Below, one piece after another: positions 6,472 to 12,537 of a stretch of DNA of 12,537 nt (the first letter of the stretch is position 1; each line of letters begins with the position of its first letter). The notes beneath the pieces are model-generated. The model was given only the letters and a program-made list of their open reading frames with translations, searched no databases and had not been told where the DNA came from. Source of the stretch: JBCCFK01 sp965262315 (GTDB taxonomy: Bacteria > Actinomycetota > Acidimicrobiia > Acidimicrobiales > UBA8592); contig CBDHFJ010000112.1 of assembly GCA_965262315.1 (NCBI GenBank), positions 1 to 12,537 on the forward strand, given 5' to 3'. A program made the translations under genes and the position numbers.

Positions 6472-7240
6472 GGTCCCGTTTGTCGGCGAACGCTCGCGGG
6501 CCCTCCACGCGGTCCGGGCTGGTGCGCCACGCCGCTTCGGCGTCGCTGACGTAGGTGGCAGCCTCCGAGAGCGGGAGGTGGAGCGCCTCCAGCGCGGACT
6601 GCTTCGTCGCTCGCAGTGAGGCCGGAGAGCAGCGGGCGATGTCGGCCACCCAGGCGTCGACGGTTGCGTCGAGGTCTGCCATTGGCACGACCTCGTTGAC
6701 CAGCCCCATCTCAGCGGCACGCTGCGCGGAGAAGTGCCGGCCCGTGAGGAGGTACCCCATCGCCAGGTGATGCGGGATCTGGCGCGGGAGCCGGTGGATG
6801 CCCATCGCGCCGGCGATCAGGCCTCGGCGCGCTTCGGGCAGGCCCAGCTCCGCGTGGTCGGCGGCGATGATGATGTCGCAGGCGAGCGCCAGCTCCAGGC
6901 CGCCGCCCAGGGCCACACCGTTCACGCGGGCGATGATCGGCTTGGTGATGTCGAAGCGGAACTGGATGCGGGTCACCGCCGCGGTGCGGCGCTCGACCTC
7001 AGCCTGCTCCCCTGGTGAGGACCGACTGACCTCCGCGGTCCATTTGAGGTCGCGGCCGGCGCAGAAGGCTCGATCGCCAGCGCCGGTGATCACGGCGACT
7101 CGGATGTCGTCGTCGGCCTGGACTCGGTCGATCGCCTCTGCGAAGGCCTCGTGGGTGTCGATGTCGAACGCGTTCATGCGTTCGGGTCGGTCGATGGTGA
7201 TGCGGGCGACGTGATCGCTGACGTCGAGGACGATGCTCAT
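6458..7240 (-). CDS. Enoyl-CoA hydratase/isomerase family protein
   Basis: This 260-residue crotonase has ITIDRPERMNAFD (14-26), DRAFCAGRDL (56-65) and NGVALGGGLELALACD (107-122), which form the CoA site and oxyanion hole. The Glu144 equivalent is present as Glu136 in LPEARRG, while the Glu164 position is Gly162 in HHLAMGYLLTG. The pattern is the mirror image of the convergent neighbour. One-glutamate crotonases of this kind include dehydratases and other acyl-CoA lyases, so the exact reaction is open. The C-terminus FADKRDPDWA is typical. The ATG at 7240 fits the family start; the upstream Shine-Dalgarno is weak (GAAG). It lies 48 bp downstream of the protease gene on the same strand, so co-transcription is possible. 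Confidence 0.93.
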   Translation of the reverse strand: MSIVLDVSDHVARITIDRPERMNAFDIDTHEAFAEAIDRVQADDDIRVAVITGAGDRAFCAGRDLKWTAEVSRSSPGEQAEVERRTAAVTRIQFRFDITKPIIARVNGVALGGGLELALACDIIIAADHAELGLPEARRGLIAGAMGIHRLPRQIPHHLAMGYLLTGRHFSAQRAAEMGLVNEVVPMADLDATVDAWVADIARCSPASLRATKQSALEALHLPLSEAATYVSDAEAAWRTSPDRVEGPRAFADKRDPDWA

Positions 7241-7268
7241 GCGCCCACTTCATCAGGCGCCCGCTTCG

Positions 7269-7280
7269 CCCGCCAGCGGG
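7269..7280. repeat. Short inverted repeat after the protease stop codon
   Basis: CCCGC-CA-GCGGG is a compact inverted repeat eight bases past the protease stop on the minus strand. It may be part of a weak terminator, but it has no T-run, so it is only noted. Confidence 0.25.
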
Positions 7281-7288
7281 AGTCCGCG

Positions 7289-10200
7289 TCAGTCGAGGCG
7301 ACAGGGGTCTGTCGAACAGACCGGTGCAGACGGTGACGGATCGCCCGAGACGACCTGAACGCCCGTGAGGCCGTTGAGGAGGTCGTCGACCTCGCTCGCC
7401 ATGCCGAGGCGAGGTTGACGATTGTTCGCGATCGGGTCGCCGGAGACCGGGTCGCTCGGGTCGCTGCCGATCGGCTCGGCCGGAGTGGGCGTCGGCGCCG
7501 GTGTGGACGTCGGGGGCGGATCGTTCGCCGGCGGCTCGTCCGACGCCGGGGGTTCGTCGGCATCGCTCCCACCGCTGGACGGACCGTCGGGGCAGTCCTC
7601 GGCACGGCCATTCTGTCCGCTGTTGCCGGACACCCCGCAGTTGCCGGGGCCCCGGTCACCGAGGTCCGGTGGGCCGTTGCCGTTGCCGTTGCCGTTGCCG
7701 TCGGTCGGTGTGGGCGTGGCTTCGGCGCCACCGCCCCGGCTGGGGGTGTGGGCAGGACCTCACCTGGCGTCGGTTCGGCGGGCGGGGCACCGACGGTGCC
7801 ACCAGGCGTGGGTGCCGGTGCGGGGCCACGAACGGGTCGACGAACGTGTAGCCGCTGAGCATCGTGGCCACCGAGCCGACGCCGCGCTGGCGCAGCTCCA
7901 CGTTCACCGTGCCGGGTGTGGACCGCGCCGGGGTCAGCGCCAGGATGAGGTCGGGGGTCTGGAGCAACACCGTGCCTGGCTGGTCGCCGAACCAGACGTA
8001 GGCAGGGCTCGGGAACGAGCCCCTCAGCTCCACCACGTTGGTGATGTCGATCAGGCCTTCGCTCGGCGAGACGCTCCGGATCGACCAGTCACCGGTCGTC
8101 CCCGGGTCGTCGGGCACGGTGGGCGCTCCTGGCGTCGGTTCGCTCGAGCGGGCGTCGGGGCCGTGGGTGCCGTCGGTGCCGGCGCAGTCGGGGTGGTGGG
8201 CTCGGGCTCCGCGGCCACGGGTGCCGTGGGCTCGGCGGGGATCGCAGGCCCGGACGGTACCGAGGGCTCGGCAGCGTCGCCCGGGTCGTCGTCGGTCGGC
8301 GGGGCTTGCGGCTCCGGATCGTCTGCCGGTGGCGGGGCTGTGTCGCCGGGGAGGACTGGCGGCGGATCGGCCGGCTGCGCCGGTTCGGGCGCACCCCCAC
8401 TGCCCGGGTCCGCGGCGGGCGGCTCCGGGGGCCCAGGGTCCTCGGGCGTCGAGGGCGGCGGGTTCGCCGGCGTCGGATCCTGCGGGGCCGGGTCGGCGGG
8501 CGGAGGTGAACCGTCGCCGCCGTCGACGGGGTCCGGCGGAGCGGCCGGGCTGTCGCCGCCGTCCACGGGATCGGTGGGCGCAGCGGGGTCTGTCGGGTCC
8601 GGCTCCGGCCCGGTCGGCGTGGCCGCAACGGTGAATCGGACCACGCGGGCATCACCGATGCGGCTGGTGGGGTCGTCGTCGGGCACGGCCTCGAGCACCA
8701 CCGCGTAGTCGCCGGCCGGCAACGTCGCATCCACGGCGACAGCACCGGAACCCGTCAAGCCCAGCCCCAGTGCACCCCTGGTGTCGGTGATCGTGGGACT
8801 GCCGTCCAGTGCGACCGGGAGCCCGACCACGCCGTGGGTGCCGTCGTCGCCGAGCGCCAGCAGGGTCAGCTCCCACTCCATGGGGTCGGTCGGGTGGTCC
8901 TCCGGCATGGCGATCGACAGGCCGAGCGTGAACTCGTCGCCGTCGCTGAGGCCGACCAGACCGGTGGGCCTCGACCGCGACGTCGGCGATGCCGTGACGG
9001 TTGTCGGTGACGCCGACGACGGCACCTGCGTTGGCGCGGACCCCGTTGGCGACGAACGGCGCCAGCACCTCGTGCCGGTCCGATCGCTCGACCAGGACCG
9101 AGCGAAGCTCGCTCGGTGTGCGGCCGGGACGTGCCTGCAGCGCCAGCGCCGCGGTGCCGACCACGACGGGGGTGGCCTGCGACGTACCGCTCATGAACGA
9201 GAGCTGGCGGTTGGGCATGGACGACAGGATCAACACGCCAGGGGCGAAGAGGTCGACCACCGCGCCGTAGTTCGAGAAACCGGCCCGGCTGTCGGAGGGC
9301 GTCGACGCCCCGACGGTGATCATGTTCGAGAACTCGTAGGACGCCGGCCAACCGGGCGCGAGGTCCAGGTTGGTTGCCGTCGTTGCCGGCCGCCGCGACG
9401 ACGAGGACCCCGCGGGACTCCGCGTGCAGGATCGCCTGCTCGACCGGGAGGCTTCCCTGGCGTGGCGATCCGGGCGGGGTGCCCAACGACAGGTTGATGA
9501 TGTCGGCGCCGTTGTCGGCTGCGTACCGGATGGCGCGGGCCACCGCTGTCGTGGTGATACCCGGATTGCCCGACGCGGTGATCGCCCCGACGTTCAGGTC
9601 CATGATCTCGACCTCGGGAGCGATCCCGACGACGCCCTCCCCGTTCTCGGCGGCACCGATGATGCCGGCCACGTGGGTCCGTGCGCGTGGGCTCCGGGGT
9701 TCCACGGTGTGTTGTCCTCGTAGGCGAAGTCCCACCCGTGGCAGTCGTCGACGAAGCCGTTGGCGTCGTCGTCGCGCCCGTTGTCGCAGATCTCGTCGCC
9801 GTTGGTCCAGCGGTTCGGGGCGAGGTCCGGGTGGCCGAAGTCGACGCCGCTGTCCACCACGGCCACCACCACTCCGGCGCCGGTGGCGGCCGTGCGGGCC
9901 TCGGCACCGTCGACGTCGGCGTCCGCGTGTTGGGGCGGGGCGCCCCGGACGCCCTCGAGGTTGGAGCCGGTGTTCTCGATCGCCCACTGGTAGCTCTCGT
10001 AGGGCTCGGCGCTGATCGCCATCGGCGTGTCCTCGGCGATGTCCACGGGGAGGTCGTCCAACACGGATGGATCCTCGACGACCACGGCGAACGATCCGTC
10101 GCCGACCGAGACCACGCTGTCCACGCCGTCGATGGCCGCGATCGCGTCCATGACCGGGTGACCGACCGAGACCTCGGGTTCCGCTGGTTCCGGTTCCGGC

Positions 10201-10885
10201 GTGGGTGTGGGAGTGGGAGTGGGGGTGGGTGCGGATGTGGGGGAGGGCGTGCCCTCGATCGAGTCGTCGGCGGCGGACGCATCCGGCTCGTCGGCCAGGC
10301 CGAGTGCGAGGACCAGGTCTTCCGGCCAGTCCTCGAGGGACCAGAGCGGCAGCCGCGCACCGTCGGGCCACAGCGCCCACGGGCGGTCGTACTCATCGAA
10401 GGTCAGCATCGCCGAGACCACCAGGAGGTCGAGGAGCCGAGGATCGATGACGGTCTGGTCGACCGTGGGGTCGAGCGGGATGTCGGGATAGTCGCTCGGG
10501 GGCACGAGCGCCGACGGGTCGGGCTCGCGGCCACTCGGCGGCGGGGTGGCGTCGTCCTCGGGTTCGGCCGGGCCGTCGGCCACGTCGTTCCCGGCCGCGG
10601 CATCGAGCTCGGGCGTGGTGGCCTCGACCCAGTCGGCTGCATCAGCGTTGGGGGTGACGACGAGGCGGACCAGGCCGTCGTCGAACTCGGCGGGCTCGGT
10701 CGGCGAGGCATCAGCCACCGGGGGTGCGGGCGGACGTTCGACCTCGGCCGTCTCATCGGCCAGCGCCAGCTCTTCGGGCGGCTCCTCGATGGGGTCCGAT
10801 CCCCGATCAACCCGGGGACGCCAGGGAGGTAGCCACCGATACCGGCGACGACCACCACTGCCCCAACTGCTTTGCGGACATCCAC
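7289..10885 (-). CDS. Secreted S8 (subtilisin-like) serine protease with Pro-rich region and IPT/TIG domain; frameshifted as given
   Basis: Read through about seven frame switches, this is one protein of roughly 1,200 residues. It starts at GTG 10885, with GGGAGG nine bases upstream, and a signal peptide (VRKAVGAVVVVAGIGGYLPG). Then come an acidic, Pro-rich stretch, a prodomain-like segment (VMDAIAAIDGVDSVV) and the S8 domain: Asp in VVDSGVDFGHPDL (codon 9852-9854), calcium-loop-like NGRDDDANGFVDDCHGWDF, His in THVAGIIGA (9673-9675), Asn in AAGNDGN (9382-9384), Ser in SGTSQATP (9180-9182). A beta-rich region (about 8640-8990) follows, then a long Pro/Asp/Thr-rich linker, an IPT/TIG domain (about 7845-8105, WSIRSVSPSEG to SGYTFVDPF) and a tail with an NG repeat and paired cysteines. 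No sortase motif or membrane anchor is seen. Switches lie near 10801, 9677, 9370, 8966, 8145, 7827 and 7743. Confidence 0.85.
7673..7702. repeat. Hexamer tandem repeat encoding Asn-Gly
   Basis: Four perfect GCCGTT units (AACGGC on the coding strand) and one GCCGTC variant encode NGNGNGNGDT-type sequence read towards the Pro-rich side of the protease tail. Low-complexity hexamers of this kind can change copy number without breaking the frame. Confidence 0.8.
8140..8640 (-). other. Pro/Thr/Ala/Asp-rich linker segment of the S8 protease
   Basis: Within the protease gene, this stretch encodes almost only Pro, Ala, Thr, Asp, Gly and Glu (for example PVDGGDSPAAPPDPVDGGDG and TAPAPTAPTAPTP). It is probably an extended, wall-spanning spacer between the catalytic part and the IPT/TIG domain. 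PVDGGD occurs twice close together, as an imperfect repeat. Confidence 0.7.
10198..10240. repeat. Low-complexity (Thr-Pro)n tract in the protease prodomain linker
   Basis: A run of GTGGGN-like units on the plus strand encodes SAPTPTPTPTPTPEPEP in the protease frame. It separates the acidic N-terminal region from the prodomain-like segment and is probably a flexible spacer. Confidence 0.75.
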
Positions 10886-11009
10886 GCGCCCAGGCCTCCC
10901 TCGTGGCCTCGAATTTCCTCGTGCTGTCCCACGTCAGACATCGGGTCGGTGGCATCGGCGATGAGGACGGGCGCGCAGAATGAACCGTTCCACCCAGGGT
11001 CCGACCGGG
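10886..11009. promoter_or_regulatory. Probable upstream region of the protease gene
   Basis: If the CoA-transferase really ends at 11010 (see that entry), these 124 bases are the leader of the protease gene. The Shine-Dalgarno GGGAGG lies at 10895-10900 on the minus strand, nine bases from the GTG. No clear -35/-10 pair was found. As sequenced, the CoA-transferase frame stays open across it, so it could instead be coding. Confidence 0.4.
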
Positions 11010-12309
11010 TCAGCGCAGGGTGGTGGACGAGATCCGGGTGGGCGACCGCCCGGAGCCGGTCGGCTCGCTCGTCGAGGGTGGCCCCGGCCAGCCTGGCGAC
11101 GCCGAACTCGGTCACGACCCGGTCGGCCAGGGTCCGGGGCACCGTCACCGGGACCCCCGGAGCCAGCCCGCCGACGATTCGGCTGATCGGGGTGCGCCCA
11201 GTGGTCGAGCTGATCGCAATCATGCTCATGCCGCCTGGGGACAGCCGGGCACCCAGCGCGTAGTCCGGCTGGCCACCGGGGCCCGACACCACCCGGCTCC
11301 CGATCTGCTCGGCATTCGCCGACCCGTCGAGCGCGACCTCGATGACCGAGTTGATGGCCACCAGACCCTCCACTCGGGCGAGTGCGGCGGCGCCGTGGGA
11401 GTACGCCGCCGGGACCATCAACACGTCAGGGTTGTGGTCGATCCAGTCGAACACCCGGCGGGTTCCGAGGACCACGCCCCCGACGAGCTTGCCGAGGTCG
11501 GCACGCTTGCGGGCGCCGGTGAGCACTCCGGCATCGGCGAGGTCGATGCAAGCGTCGCCGATCATCCCGCTGTGCAGGCCGAGGCCGACGTGGTCGCGGA
11601 GGCTGGCGACGATGGCCTCGGGGATGCGGCCGATTCCGAACTGCAGGGTCGCGCCATCGGGATCTCGGCAGCAGCATGGCCGGCGATCGCGGCCTCGAGC
11701 TCACCGAAGCCGTCGCCGCCTCCCGCCTCGGGGAGGTCGTGCTCGACCTCGACGAGCAGGTCGATCTCGTCCCCGGTGCAGCTCGGTGGCGCCGTAGGTG
11801 TACGGCATGCGTGGGTTGACCTCGGCCACCACCACCCGAGCTTGGCGGACGATCTCGACCTGATCGGCGCCGCCGGTCCCCATCGAGAACCGGCCGTCCG
11901 GCCCGGGCGCGCTGACCTGAACGAGCGACACGTCACAGGGCCGCGTGCCGTCCGGCGCGCAGATGCCCGGAAAGTCGCTCAACGCACACGGGATGACCGA
12001 GGCGCGACCGCTCGCCATCGCCGGGGCGAGGGGCCCGCTGGCCTGCAGCAGGGCGAAGGTGAACGGGCCGCCGTCGGGGTCGAACAGCGGATGCGGGTGA
12101 TGGTGGACGCCGGTGACGATCTCGACGGACTCCCACCGGTCTTGTTCCGACGCCAGCGCGGACGCGAACTCGACGGGGAAGGCCGCCGAGTACGCGATGT
12201 GGACGCGTCCGCGGTCCGGCACGAGGTCCAGCATGTCCTCGATGGTCCCGACCCGGCCGGGGCGGCCACGGGTCGGCGGCGGTAGGCCCACGGCCCGTTC
12301 CCACGACAT
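11010..12309 (-). CDS. Acetyl-CoA hydrolase/CoA-transferase family protein; frameshifted as given
   Basis: Read through frame switches near 11771-11774 and 11659-11661, this is a protein of about 432 residues, the usual length of the acetyl-CoA hydrolase/4-hydroxybutyrate CoA-transferase family. Such enzymes move CoA between acids through a glutamyl-CoA intermediate. N-terminal signs: RVHIAYSAAFPVEFASAL, DVSLVQVSAPGPDGRFSMGT, AEVNPRMPYTYG. C-terminal signs: GATLQFGIGRIPEAIV, GLGLHSGMIGD and INSVIEVALDGSANAEQI, whose Glu after VI matches the catalytic residue. It ends RADRLRAVAHPD. The start is ATG 12309; no Shine-Dalgarno is visible. As sequenced, the last frame runs on to 10807, overlapping the protease start, but removing one base from GGG at 11018-11020 gives HPDLVHHLR-stop at 11010, a family-like end. 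It would activate or recycle CoA for the neighbouring acyl-CoA genes (inference). Confidence 0.85.
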
Positions 12310-12374
12310 CGCGACGCAGGCTACGGGCGGGGCCGTGAGTGGGCAATTGCGGGCAGCGGTGATTGGATGGCCGC
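12310..12374. promoter_or_regulatory. Short divergent spacer between CoA-transferase and decarboxylase genes
   Basis: These 65 bases lie between two divergent starts and must hold both promoters unless one lies inside a gene. The 8-bp palindrome GCAATTGC (12343-12350) is the only symmetric, less GC-rich element. GGATGG (12365-12370) is the likely Shine-Dalgarno of the decarboxylase, four bases before its ATG. Confidence 0.4.
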
Positions 12375-12537
12375 ATGACACCCGAGGAGTTCCGGACCGC
12401 AGCGCACGAGTTGGTCGACTGGATCGCCGATCGACGCCTGGACATCGAGTCCCGCCCCGTCCGTCCCGACGTCGAGCCCGGTGACGTGGCCGCTCGACTG
12501 CCGGCCCAGGCGCCGTCCGTGCCGGTGGGGGCCGATG
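12375..12537 (+). CDS. Group II PLP-dependent decarboxylase (aromatic-L-amino-acid/glutamate type), N-terminus, cut by window edge
   Basis: The 54 visible residues begin MTPEEFRTAAHELVDWIADR and continue RPVRPDVEPGDVAARLPAQAP. The pattern FRxxxHELVDWIAD...VxPGxVxARLP is the usual N-terminal arm of group II pyridoxal-phosphate decarboxylases, which remove CO2 from aromatic or other amino acids. The PLP lysine and substrate-binding residues lie outside the window, so the substrate cannot be named. No functional link with the acyl-CoA genes is evident. Confidence 0.85.
   Translation, partial: MTPEEFRTAAHELVDWIADRRLDIESRPVRPDVEPGDVAARLPAQAPSVPVGAD

Noticed and set aside
7422..8708. Gly/Ser-rich plus-strand frame resembling a PE_PGRS-type protein
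   Set aside because: It is the antisense of the Pro/Thr-rich protease linker; glycine runs are the complement of proline codons.
9681..10832. 383-codon plus-strand frame, Val/Gly-rich
   Set aside because: Antisense of the S8 prodomain and catalytic region, which has clear motifs on the minus strand.
11020..12285. 421-codon plus-strand frame
   Set aside because: Antisense of the CoA-transferase; no motifs and a composition typical of a shadow frame.
1..12537. Searched by eye for tRNA, rRNA, IS ends, attachment sites, CRISPR and riboswitches
   Set aside because: No cloverleaf, transposase, spaced direct-repeat array or known riboswitch pattern was recognised; tool-based scans would be needed to exclude weak cases.

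Overview
The window is high-GC DNA with dense GTG/ATG-started genes, good Shine-Dalgarno sites and strong G/C bias at third codon positions. It fits an actinobacterium. An acidimicrobial-type lineage is my guess from gene style only, because no rRNA or other marker gene is present. No tRNA, rRNA, IS element or CRISPR array was recognised.

Layout from left to right. (1) A TetR regulator (minus strand, cut by the left edge) is divergent from a two-gene molybdenum hydroxylase operon (plus strand). The first gene fuses a two-[2Fe-2S] domain to the Mo-cofactor domain. The second, overlapping it by ATGA, is the FAD subunit and carries four cysteines placed like a [4Fe-4S]-binding insert. The 130-bp divergent promoter region holds several perfect inverted repeats. 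(2) A 96-residue truncated TetR (minus) converges on the FAD gene and is divergent from an acyl-CoA dehydrogenase (plus), which is followed by a crotonase-fold gene. (3) A second crotonase-fold gene (minus) converges on the first across a 7-bp-stem hairpin. (4) A roughly 3.6-kb minus-strand gene encodes a secreted S8 (subtilisin-like) protease with a Pro/Thr-rich region and a C-terminal IPT/TIG domain. (5) A minus-strand acetyl-CoA hydrolase/CoA-transferase family gene follows. (6) The start of a group II PLP-dependent decarboxylase (plus) is cut by the right edge.

Functional reading (inference): the molybdenum hydroxylase, acyl-CoA dehydrogenase, two crotonases, CoA-transferase and two TetR regulators look like a catabolic neighbourhood that oxidises an aldehyde, ring compound or organic acid and processes it as CoA thioesters. 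The substrate cannot be read from sequence. The protease and decarboxylase have no evident link to it.

Data-quality warning: the protease, CoA-transferase and C-terminal third of the acyl-CoA dehydrogenase each read correctly only if the frame is switched several times. Most switches in the first two sit at short G or C runs and can be repaired by one base. This looks more like uncorrected sequencing or assembly error than gene decay. The molybdenum hydroxylase genes and both crotonases show no such breaks.
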